A stretch of DNA of 64,000 nt from Bryobacteraceae bacterium (GTDB lineage Bacteria; Acidobacteriota; Terriglobia; Bryobacterales; Bryobacteraceae): NCBI GenBank assembly GCA_023384675.1, contig JAHDVK010000019.1:49786-113785 (forward strand). Reading direction: 5' to 3'. How positions within the stretch are numbered: the stretch's first letter is position 1; the number at the start of each line of letters is the position of its first letter. The translations under genes were made by a program, and so were the position numbers. Below the pieces are notes generated by a model. That model saw only the letters and a program-made list of their open reading frames with translations, searched no databases and was not told where the DNA came from. Shown here piece by piece: positions 43,049-50,365 of this stretch.

Positions 43049-44071
43049 GTGACGTTACTGCACAACCCACGCTACCCGTCAAACGGCGGTTCTGCCGCCC
43101 CTGCCGTCTGCCCGCCAGAGCCGGTCCTGGCTACCCGCGTAGTCCGGAAAGTGCGTGGCGGCAGTCAGGCCCACCTTCTCGCCGCGAACGACGGGAAGGC
43201 CTATGTCACCAAGCTGACCAATAATCCCCAGCAAATTCGCTCTGTCATCAGCGAAGCGTTCTGCCACGCGCTCCTCAGCAGTTTCGGCGTCTGTATCCCG
43301 GCAGCGAGGCCGATTCTGATCACAAACGAGTTCCTTGACCGCCACCCAGAGTTCGGTGTCGAAGGCCCACACGGGCGACGGGCAGCAGAGCCCGGCCTGC
43401 ACTTTGGCTCTCAATACCCCGGCGATACTGAGCACGACGCCGTCTACGACTATCTGCCCTCCTCGTTGTTTGGTCATGTTGAGAATCGAGGCGATTTCGT
43501 AGCGATCCTTGTCTTTGACGTTTGGACAATGCAAGCAGACCGGCGCCAAGCTGTGTTCGTCCGAGAGAGGATGGGAGCCCGGCGCCGGCCCGTCCGGAAA
43601 CGTAGTCTTCGAGCCTACATGGTCGATCACGGCATGGCCTTTGGGGGAGTCAAGTGGGACTTCCTCGCCGGCCCAACCAAGCAAATTCTCCAATCCCCAG
43701 CGGCTTACGAAACGATTCGGGGACCCGGGGCATTGGAACCATGGCTGGCGGCTGTGGAGGAGTTCCCGGAGGCTGCCATCTGGGATGCGGTTAACAAGAT
43801 ACCATCCTGTTGGATCCGCGAGGACTTGGGCGAACTGGAAGTCGTGGCGGAGAGGTTGATAAAGCGGCGGACACGAGTATCCGACGAAGTCCTCCGCCTG
43901 ATTCAATGCGCGGTCGAGCACTTCCCTGGCTGGTGTTCAATCCAAGCGAAAACAATCGCCTCGCCTCGTCCCCAAGAACGAGCCACCTCCCGGCCGGGAC
44001 TTGGCTGGCCAAGCGGCGGCTACGCAGGCCTGCCGCCCGCAAGTAATGGGTGCTGCCACCGCGTCGTTTAA
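43049..44071 (+). CDS. HipA-like kinase domain protein
   Basis: A GTG at 43049 with AAGGAG seven bases upstream is preferred over the TTG at 43013, giving 340 residues. The segment AHLLAANDGKAYVTKLTNNP, then SEAFCHALLSSFGVCIPAARP, YDYLPSSLFGHVENRGDFVA and AYMVDHGMAFGGVKWDFLAG match the HipA-like kinase family (HipA_2), which lacks the HipB antitoxin. The kinase fold and Asp-containing loop (MVDHGMAFGG) suggest activity, but target and regulator are unknown. The last 50 residues are low-complexity and probably disordered. No antitoxin gene is nearby. Confidence 0.7.
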   Translation: MTLLHNPRYPSNGGSAAPAVCPPEPVLATRVVRKVRGGSQAHLLAANDGKAYVTKLTNNPQQIRSVISEAFCHALLSSFGVCIPAARPILITNEFLDRHPEFGVEGPHGRRAAEPGLHFGSQYPGDTEHDAVYDYLPSSLFGHVENRGDFVAILVFDVWTMQADRRQAVFVRERMGARRRPVRKRSLRAYMVDHGMAFGGVKWDFLAGPTKQILQSPAAYETIRGPGALEPWLAAVEEFPEAAIWDAVNKIPSCWIREDLGELEVVAERLIKRRTRVSDEVLRLIQCAVEHFPGWCSIQAKTIASPRPQERATSRPGLGWPSGGYAGLPPASNGCCHRVV

Positions 44072-44181
44072 TGTTCAGGGTGGCCGCCGATCCCGGACGA
44101 CATGGCTCGCTGAGCCAAAACGCTCTATCCATCTCTATCCATCTGCGATAAGCATACAAGCGTAGTGCCAGGTCAGCCTGC

Positions 44182-44198
44182 ATCCCTCACTCAGGGAT
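44182..44198. terminator. Short hairpin after the serine recombinase gene
   Basis: ATCCCT at 44182-44187 and AGGGAT at 44193-44198 form a perfect 6-bp stem with a 5-nt loop. It lies between the convergent HipA-like and recombinase genes and may end either transcript. The 10-bp direct repeat CTCTATCCAT occurs twice in tandem just upstream (44123-44142). Confidence 0.35.
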
Positions 44199-44248
44199 TC
44201 CTCATCTGGGCAGAGGTCTCTTCTGTCTGCAGCAGAGCCCTTTCTGAC

Positions 44249-46297
44249 TCACCCCACCTGCCGCAGCTGCTCCGACTCCAGCGCCCGCCCACCCAGGAAC
44301 TCCGCCACCGCCACCGCGTACTTCCCTTCCGGCGCCCGCTCCCCGCGCTCCCAACGCGCCAGCGTGGACTGATCGACGCCGATCCGCATCGCCGCTTCCT
44401 TCTGCGTCAACCCCAATGACGTCCTTCGCCACACGAGTCGCCCGGCCAAGTCCGTAGCCTCCGGCAGTGGGTTGTAGCCGAGGAACCCGATGATGGCGGG
44501 CATGTACCGCAGCTGCGGTTGGCCCCGGTGCGCCTCCCAGTTGAAGACGCTGGCCTCGTCGGCCCCGAGTCTCTGCGCCACCTCGCGCTGCAGAAGCTTC
44601 AAATCCAGCCGCCGCCGGCGGAGATGATCCCCGACCGTCTTCGGCTGCGTGGGAATCCGCACCACCGTGCCGTTCTCGTGTGGCTTCGGCAAAACGATCG
44701 GCAGCGGGTGGCCCGGCTGGCTGAACCGGTAGTTGATGGTGGTCCGCGTCTGGCGTACCCCGTACTCCTCGACGGTGTCGACGGTGATGCCCGCCACGAG
44801 CACCTCCACCAGGCGCCGCTTGTGCTCGAATGAGACCGGGCGGTCGAGCCGGTCCCGCAGTCCGGCCAGAAACGACTGCGCCGAGTTGAGGGTCGAGTCG
44901 ATCGAGTCGGTGCCCGCCAGCTTCGCCCGCAACTCTGCCAGCTGCGCATCGAGCGCTATCTCCTCCCGGCGGATCTCCTCCAGTTGGTCGTCGAGCTCAT
45001 CTTCGTTCAGCCGTCCGCGCCGGTACAGTGCCAGCACCCGGTTCCGTTCGGTCGTCTTCTCCTCGATCAGCGACTCCAGCCGACCCATCTGCTTCCGGAT
45101 CCCCGCCGTCGCCTTGGCATCGGTCTCCAGCCGTGCCTGTAACTGCTCCAGCACCGGCTCAGGGTTGCGCAGAAACGACTCCACGTCGGACCAGACCTGC
45201 GCCTCCAGGTGATCGCCGCGGATCGACTTGGCAGTGCACGGGCCGTCCTTCACGATGATCGAAGGGGAGTGCACCGCATTGCAACGGTAGTAGTGCTCCA
45301 GCTTCCCGTTCGGCCGCCTGCTGGCCGTGCCGACGTAGGTATGGCCGCACATGGCGCACTTGATGAGGCCGCGCAGGAGGTACTGCGTGCGTGCGCTCCG
45401 CTTGCTGAACAGGAAGTTCGCATCCAGCGTCTTCTGCGCCTTCTTCCAGGTCGCCTCGTCGACGATCGACGGCACCGGACGGGTGATCACCTCTCGCCCA
45501 CTCTTGCTGCGCTTCCCGAATTCGTGGACACCCATGTAGGTCTTGCTGATGATCAGGTTGCGGACCCGGCCCGCGCGCCACACGCCCGAGGTGCGTTCCC
45601 GGCGTTTGCCGTGCACCGTCAGGCGGGCATCCCTCGTGTAGGCGCAGGGCACCTTCATCAGGTTGAGCCAGTCAGCGATCCGCCGACAGGACTTCTTCTC
45701 TGCGGCCGACTGGCGGAAGATTTCCCGGATGACGTCTGCCTCAGACATCTCGAGGCCAGGGATCGGCTCCTCCGCCAACACGAGTTGGGCGGCTCGCTTG
45801 TCGCCCACTTTCCGGTACCCGAACGGCACGATCCCGCCGAGCCAGGCGCCCGCCTCGGCGACGCGACGGGTGCCAGCGACACAGCGTTCCCGGATCACTT
45901 CCCGCTCATGGGTGGCGAAGCCGGACAACATCGTCAGCATCAACCTGCCCGTGGGCGTGGCCGTGTCGAACTCCTCGGTCATCGACCGGATCCGGACTCC
46001 CAGAACTTCGAGGTCCGCGACGGCATTCAGGGTGAGGCGGGTGTCACGGCCAAGGCGATCGAGCCGGTAAACGAGCAACTGGTCGAACTTCTTCAGGCGG
46101 GCATCGTGGAGGATCTGGCCGCCCTCCGGTCGCCGTTCGAGCGGGACCGTGCCGCTGACGCCCTCATCCACGTAGAGCCGGTAGATGTGCAACCCATGCA
46201 GTTCGCAGTACCGCTCCGCAAACTGGATCTGGGTCTGGACAGACTGGCGCTCGGCCTGTTCTTCGGTGCTGACCCGGCAATAGATCGCGACGGCCAT
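44249..46297 (-). CDS. Large serine recombinase fused to two XRE-type helix-turn-helix domains
   Basis: The 682-residue protein begins with a serine recombinase catalytic domain: YCRVSTEEQ (nucleophile Ser10), VYRLDRLGRDTRLTLNAVAD and RLMLTMLSGFATHEREVIRE. The recombinase domain (residues about 155-300), the zinc ribbon (IKCAMCGHTYVGTASRRP then HYYRCNAV) and a coiled coil (about 395-470, TAGIRKQMGRLESLIEEKTT) follow. Unlike normal large serine recombinases it continues with two HTH_3 units, residues of about 555-605 (VGDHLRRRRLDLKLLQREVA) and 615-665 (GRLVWRRTSLGLTQKEAAMR). The HTH part resembles a stand-alone regulator, so this is a fusion. It probably integrates the element. Confidence 0.9.
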   Translation of the reverse strand: MAVAIYCRVSTEEQAERQSVQTQIQFAERYCELHGLHIYRLYVDEGVSGTVPLERRPEGGQILHDARLKKFDQLLVYRLDRLGRDTRLTLNAVADLEVLGVRIRSMTEEFDTATPTGRLMLTMLSGFATHEREVIRERCVAGTRRVAEAGAWLGGIVPFGYRKVGDKRAAQLVLAEEPIPGLEMSEADVIREIFRQSAAEKKSCRRIADWLNLMKVPCAYTRDARLTVHGKRRERTSGVWRAGRVRNLIISKTYMGVHEFGKRSKSGREVITRPVPSIVDEATWKKAQKTLDANFLFSKRSARTQYLLRGLIKCAMCGHTYVGTASRRPNGKLEHYYRCNAVHSPSIIVKDGPCTAKSIRGDHLEAQVWSDVESFLRNPEPVLEQLQARLETDAKATAGIRKQMGRLESLIEEKTTERNRVLALYRRGRLNEDELDDQLEEIRREEIALDAQLAELRAKLAGTDSIDSTLNSAQSFLAGLRDRLDRPVSFEHKRRLVEVLVAGITVDTVEEYGVRQTRTTINYRFSQPGHPLPIVLPKPHENGTVVRIPTQPKTVGDHLRRRRLDLKLLQREVAQRLGADEASVFNWEAHRGQPQLRYMPAIIGFLGYNPLPEATDLAGRLVWRRTSLGLTQKEAAMRIGVDQSTLARWERGERAPEGKYAVAVAEFLGGRALESEQLRQVG

Positions 46298-46554
46298 TAG
46301 GGGGTGTTCCGTGCCTCCGACACATAGGTCCCTCGAACCCGACGGGAAGGCAAGTCGATTCGGTGGGCATCCGGCGCCGGACGCCTTGGAGCGGGATCGT
46401 CACTCAAGAGGCACCGGAGGGCGTGGGCGAGGTCGTCGATGTCTAGGTGCGCCGGTAGAAACGCCCGCGCCAGGCCGTCGGTGGCGTGGATTGTGTCATC
46501 TGCCGGCGAGTCGAAGTGGGCCGGGAGCGGGGAGGTCTGTGGGCTGTTTTGCAT
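46297..46554 (-). CDS. Small protein coupled to the serine recombinase
   Basis: The 85-residue, Pro- and Asp-rich protein (FLPAHLDIDDLAHALRCLLS) has no recognised family. Its TAA overlaps the recombinase ATG by one base (TAATG), a strong sign that the two are co-translated. It may be a recombination directionality or control factor; this is inference from position only. Confidence 0.6.
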   Translation of the reverse strand: MQNSPQTSPLPAHFDSPADDTIHATDGLARAFLPAHLDIDDLAHALRCLLSDDPAPRRPAPDAHRIDLPSRRVRGTYVSEARNTP

Positions 46555-47001
46555 GGTCGTGCCGTGCCAACACCCACAGCGGTCTCCGCCTGGCGGTCGA
46601 TGCGCTGTCTGGTGGGATCTCGTGGACTATATACGCCGAGGAGAAGGGAAGTGTCCGGAACCAAGCTCACGCAGGGCTGGTCCGCGTCACTACAGTTATC
46701 CACACTCGGACTGCCTTTGGTGGCTTACTTCCTACAATAAACATTAGCGAACCCTATAAAAGTCAATAATTTGTAACCTACTGAGAACGCAAGATGATAG
46801 CTGCCTCTGAGTCTTGGTGTCCGATGGCCTCCACTACAGACAATATCGCTTATCTCCACCTGAGTCGCCTACCATCCGTCTATATAAGTAAAGAGACATC
46901 TGCATCTGAAACTTTGTATAATCGAAGTGAAGCATGCACTTCCGCCGAATTCACGGCAAGAGCTGGTGGTTGTGAATGCACTCGTCAGAAAAAGGAGCTA
47001 A
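46555..47001. other. 447-bp AT-rich intergenic region
   Basis: This divergent region between the recombinase unit and the unknown gene pair is visibly AT-richer than its surroundings, especially 46735-46780 and 46880-46925. It contains the promoter listed at 46893-46922 and presumably the recombinase promoter. It could also harbour an attachment site, but no repeat supports this. Confidence 0.45.
46893..46922 (+). promoter_or_regulatory. Probable promoter of the unknown gene pair
   Basis: GAGACA at 46893-46898 (four of six matches to TTGACA) and a perfect TATAAT at 46917-46922 are spaced 18 bp apart. The first gene starts at 47002, with AAGGAG just upstream. Confidence 0.55.
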
Positions 47002-48177
47002 ATGGCGTCTCAGTACACAACGAAGCGTTTTTTCCAGAAGGTCGACCTCTCACTTCTCCGTATCTACTTTGCGGAGCGCGGGGAGTTGCAGGACTTGGAA
47101 TGGGACAACCTTGAACTCGGTGACTGGAATCGTGTCTACAAGGCTTGGACACAGCTTTCTGAGGCGAGCCGCGCGGAATCAGAACAGTGGTTCCGCGCCA
47201 CCTGGGCGCTCGCTGTCCGGGAGGGGCTGCTGGTCATCTTTGATGAGGCAGAATATCACGGAGTCGACATTCGAAAGCCGCTGAGCGAGTACGCAGGACT
47301 GCTCCCGAAAGCCTTTTGGGTTTACTTGAAACAGAAGGTCGTTTTCGAGAAGGCGTGGCGGCTCTTTCGGGCGGACAGCTTGAACGGGAGGTACTGGAAG
47401 ATCCGCACGGACTTGCCGGCATGTCGACCGGATCTCGGTCACGATGTTCGCAAGATGCTGCGGCACGAGATCGAGAAGTACTACTGGTCTACGCAAGAGC
47501 GAGGCAATAACTGCAACATTGAGGTCTATCGTCGGCCTGGAGACGTGCATGCGCTCTTCTGCTATCCGTCAGACTACGCCGACACGGCACTCGTCTATGA
47601 CGACGATGGGAAACTGCAGAGCAAACGGCAGAGGGCTGCCTTTGACCTCATCTTTCAATACCATGAGCGAACTGGCGCTCTCGAAGTCTATGTTCAGGGT
47701 GGTAAGAAAGTGCGCCAGGCAGTCGAGGAAATCTTCTGCAGGCTCATCTTGAAGTTGGAACTTCCCGAACTGCCCACCCGACGCGGCTACCACTTGAATC
47801 ATCTGGCACATCGAGGATTCAGGTTCCGACTTCTTGATCCAGGCAGGCTGAAGGCCGTCCGCATTCGATCCCTTCGATTGAATGTGGCGCGCCCTGGATA
47901 TGGACGAATTACCATCGAGTCCGACGTCAGGGGAAGGCGCAGCGACATCTACGACCTCTTGGAGTCGCACCTGAACCAAGCCGAACTCCAGCGCGTCGGC
48001 GCTACAGTATCAAGGGTTGAATTTGAAGTGGTTCTTGTCCGCGATGACGAGGAAGAGACGGTCCGGTTCGCGATAACCGAACCGGACCTGTGCAACTTGA
48101 AGGAGAACCCCGAACACCAAGTGATCAAGGATCATTTCGAGACATGGGGCCTCCTGGACGGAGCGGGCGATGTCTGA
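47002..48177 (+). CDS. Unknown protein, first of a coupled pair
   Basis: The 391-residue product (MASQYTTKRFFQKVDLSLLR) has no family I recognise. It is soluble, with mixed helix and strand and no Cys motif. A conserved-looking stretch is YRRPGDVHALFCYPSDYADT, and the C-terminal half is rich in basic residues. The start has AAGGAG four bases upstream. Its end overlaps the next gene by 8 bases, so the two form a translationally coupled pair. Position next to a serine recombinase suggests mobile cargo. Confidence 0.62.
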   Translation: MASQYTTKRFFQKVDLSLLRIYFAERGELQDLEWDNLELGDWNRVYKAWTQLSEASRAESEQWFRATWALAVREGLLVIFDEAEYHGVDIRKPLSEYAGLLPKAFWVYLKQKVVFEKAWRLFRADSLNGRYWKIRTDLPACRPDLGHDVRKMLRHEIEKYYWSTQERGNNCNIEVYRRPGDVHALFCYPSDYADTALVYDDDGKLQSKRQRAAFDLIFQYHERTGALEVYVQGGKKVRQAVEEIFCRLILKLELPELPTRRGYHLNHLAHRGFRFRLLDPGRLKAVRIRSLRLNVARPGYGRITIESDVRGRRSDIYDLLESHLNQAELQRVGATVSRVEFEVVLVRDDEEETVRFAITEPDLCNLKENPEHQVIKDHFETWGLLDGAGDV

Positions 48178-49354
48178 CTTCTGGAAGAGAGCTGACAGCC
48201 AGGAAGCGGTGTTTCGTGGCCGTGAGGCCCGCTCGCTCCCGACTTTTGACGAACTCGCCGACCAGAACGTCCTTGTCCCAGGCGGCTTCATGGAGCACTT
48301 CGAGTGTGAGGAGTGCGGTTTGGGCCATGTCGAGGAGGTCGTATGGCTGCGCACGCCAGGCGCCGCGCGGCGGGCATACATCCACTGTCCTGAAGTAGGA
48401 CGTGTGGAACTCGACCTCCAAGACCTGATGATCTGGGCCATTGACCTGAGGGCAATCTCCGCGATGGTGGCGAAGGGCATGCGATTCGGTCGGAGCCCAG
48501 TCGAGGAGATCCCCCAGCGAGTGTGGTTTCTGGGATCTGCCCGGCTCGGAGGGCGGACAAGGGACGTTTTCCTGATCCGCGGCGCCGGTTGGAGTGATGG
48601 TGTCGAGATGCTGTCCAACTGCAGAAGACTTGCGGCGGCCAAAGCGCCACTAGTACTTGTGCCCGATCAGCTGCCCTCTGACCCTCTCTGGCTGAGCGAA
48701 GGGCGAAGTTTCCGATCATTATCAAGTCACTATTGGTTTTCGGATGGCGCAAAGGAGGCCGCCCGGGAGCTTGTTGAAGTTCTGAGGGCAGACGATGATT
48801 TTCGTCTTGCCAGCGAAAACCATGTGTTTAAGAGCGACGGGTCCACCTGGAGAATCGTCTATGACGGTCAATCGGCGAACTTCAGGCCACTGAAAGGATT
48901 CGAGCACCTCAGGCAACTGTTGAAGTCCCCTCATTTGCCCATCGAAGCGTTGCTACTCGCAAGCCCGGATGCAGCCAACGCCCTCAAGATACAAGCCTCG
49001 GGAATTCCGGTTTCCGACCCCGAATCGCAGCGATGGCTAGGCTCGAGACTCGCGGAGATGCGAGAGGAACTTGCTGAGCTGGATATGCGCCAGTCCGCAC
49101 GAAAACTTGAACTGGAAGCGCAGATTCCGATATTGGAGAAGCACATCAGGGATGCCGAAAACCATAGTGGCCAAATCAGGAAGGTCAAGGGCTCGGCCGA
49201 GTCGGCAAGACTGTCGGTCACTAACGCAATTTCTCGATCCACTGTCGCGATCCGGAAAGCCTTGCCAGCGTTGGCTGATCACCTTGAGAAGAGCATAAGG
49301 ACTGGAGTCCAGTGCATGTACACACCGTCTGAATCCATCAATTGGGATACCTGA
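48170..49354 (+). CDS. Unknown zinc-ribbon/coiled-coil protein, second of a coupled pair
   Basis: The 394-residue product has a cysteine cluster near residues 44-47 (FECEECGLGHVEEV) and another Cys in YIHCPEVGRVEL, possibly a zinc ribbon. The middle (PQRVWFLGSARLGGRTRDVF) resembles an orphan domain I have seen only in hypothetical proteins. Residues of about 295-340 are a coiled coil (MREELAELDMRQSARKLELE), and the C terminus HLEKSIRTGVQCMYTPSESI has a characteristic ending. Function is unknown. It is coupled to the preceding gene by an 8-base overlap. Confidence 0.62.
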   Translation: MSDFWKRADSQEAVFRGREARSLPTFDELADQNVLVPGGFMEHFECEECGLGHVEEVVWLRTPGAARRAYIHCPEVGRVELDLQDLMIWAIDLRAISAMVAKGMRFGRSPVEEIPQRVWFLGSARLGGRTRDVFLIRGAGWSDGVEMLSNCRRLAAAKAPLVLVPDQLPSDPLWLSEGRSFRSLSSHYWFSDGAKEAARELVEVLRADDDFRLASENHVFKSDGSTWRIVYDGQSANFRPLKGFEHLRQLLKSPHLPIEALLLASPDAANALKIQASGIPVSDPESQRWLGSRLAEMREELAELDMRQSARKLELEAQIPILEKHIRDAENHSGQIRKVKGSAESARLSVTNAISRSTVAIRKALPALADHLEKSIRTGVQCMYTPSESINWDT

Positions 49355-49363
49355 TCACGGGCC

Positions 49364-49402
49364 GTTACATCGCGTGTAACGGGTTGTTACACGGGGCGTG
49401 AC
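49364..49402. promoter_or_regulatory. Inverted repeats upstream of the sigma/primase operon
   Basis: GTTACA at 49364-49369 and TGTAAC at 49375-49380 form a perfect dyad with a 5-nt spacer. A second GTTACA at 49386-49391 faces an imperfect arm, GTGAC, at 49398-49402. The region has an operator-like appearance and lies in the 119-bp gap ahead of the gene at 49474. Confidence 0.45.
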
Positions 49403-49473
49403 GCGTCGGATCTGAAGGCGTTGCTTCGGCGCAGAGAAAAGGCGCAAAGAACCGCAATCAGATCCGCTCGGCA

Positions 49474-49866
49474 ATGGGGCAACTCCTTCGAATTCATCGA
49501 CGGAGTGCCCAATTGGAACACCTCAGAACAAAATCAACGCTCTCCGGGCCGCAGCAGCGGCTCGTGGAACTGCTGCAGCGTATCAACTTCGGCCAAGTCC
49601 TCGACCTTCACGTTCAGGGCGGTGAGCCCGTGCTTGAGCCGACTCCGCGAGTCGTTCGAAAGCTCCGACTCGGTGGGGACAATTCCCCCCGCCGAGAGGC
49701 ATCTCAGGAAGACTTTCATCTCAAACGATCCGCCATCGAGATGCTCGAGGCCATCTCCAGCATCGGCGACGGCCAGATTGCCCGAATCGAGGTCGCACAT
49801 GGCCTCCCCCTCCTCGTCGAACACGAGTGTAGCGTCGCCAGCATTCTTGGAGGGCGCCATGAGTAG
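49474..49866 (+). CDS. Small conserved phage-type protein
   Basis: The 130-residue product (LSGPQQRLVELLQRINFGQV, LDLHVQGGEPVLEPTPRVVR, LRLGGDNSPRREASQEDFHL, IARIEVAHGLPLLVEHE) has composition and pattern of a roughly 100-residue family seen upstream of sigma-like and primase genes in mobile elements. Function is unknown. Its stop overlaps the following sigma gene by 8 bases. An opposing minus-strand frame of 108 codons covers the same bases and is rejected. Confidence 0.68.
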   Translation: MGQLLRIHRRSAQLEHLRTKSTLSGPQQRLVELLQRINFGQVLDLHVQGGEPVLEPTPRVVRKLRLGGDNSPRREASQEDFHLKRSAIEMLEAISSIGDGQIARIEVAHGLPLLVEHECSVASILGGRHE

Positions 49867-50365
49867 CCCGAGCTTCGCGGATACCTACTCGTGGGCACTC
49901 CGAGCGGCGCAAGTACGCTCCGCAAATGCTGTGGCTCTGAGGCGCGTCTCACCCGATGATCTTGAGGACTTGGTCCAGGAAGCTCTTCTTGCCGTCTTGA
50001 ACGCGCTACCGAGTTACGATTCGTCCCGAGCTTCAGTCCGGACATTCGTAGAGACAGTCGTCGCCCACCGGATCGCATCCATGCTCCGTTCGCACCGACG
50101 GCGGCCAGCGGTAGTGCCGATCAACGAAGATCACGACGTCGAGATCGATGGCGGTTCAGCACATGATCTGCGGATGGATGTCCGCAAGGTCCTGTCCGAT
50201 CTGCCGGAATCCGACCAGCGGGTTGCCGCTCTACTGATGGAGGAGTCTCCCAGTGAGGCCGGGCGCACACTGGGGCTAGCCCGGTCCACCATCTACATGA
50301 GGATCAGACGCCTTCGAGAGGCATTCGCAGCTGCTGGCTATTCAGCTGCCCGGAGGTGCGAGTAA
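49859..50365 (+). CDS. Sigma-70-like RNA polymerase sigma factor of the element
   Basis: An ATG at 49859 with GGAGG six bases upstream gives 168 residues. Region 2 reads SPDDLEDLVQEALLAVLNAL followed by SYDSSRASVRTFVETVVAHR, and region 4 is VLSDLPESDQRVAALLMEES followed by GRTLGLARSTIYMRIRRLRE. It is shorter than most chromosomal ECF factors. It is locked between a small gene (8-base overlap) and the primase gene (TAATG), so it is part of the element's core operon. It could direct RNA polymerase to the repeated bipartite motif found around 60.8-63.4 kb. Confidence 0.8.
   Translation: MSSPSFADTYSWALRAAQVRSANAVALRRVSPDDLEDLVQEALLAVLNALPSYDSSRASVRTFVETVVAHRIASMLRSHRRRPAVVPINEDHDVEIDGGSAHDLRMDVRKVLSDLPESDQRVAALLMEESPSEAGRTLGLARSTIYMRIRRLREAFAAAGYSAARRCE

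Noticed and set aside
49534..49860. Minus-strand 108-codon frame
   Set aside because: The opposing plus-strand frame at 49474-49866 is coupled to the sigma gene and has family-like pattern; both cannot be real.
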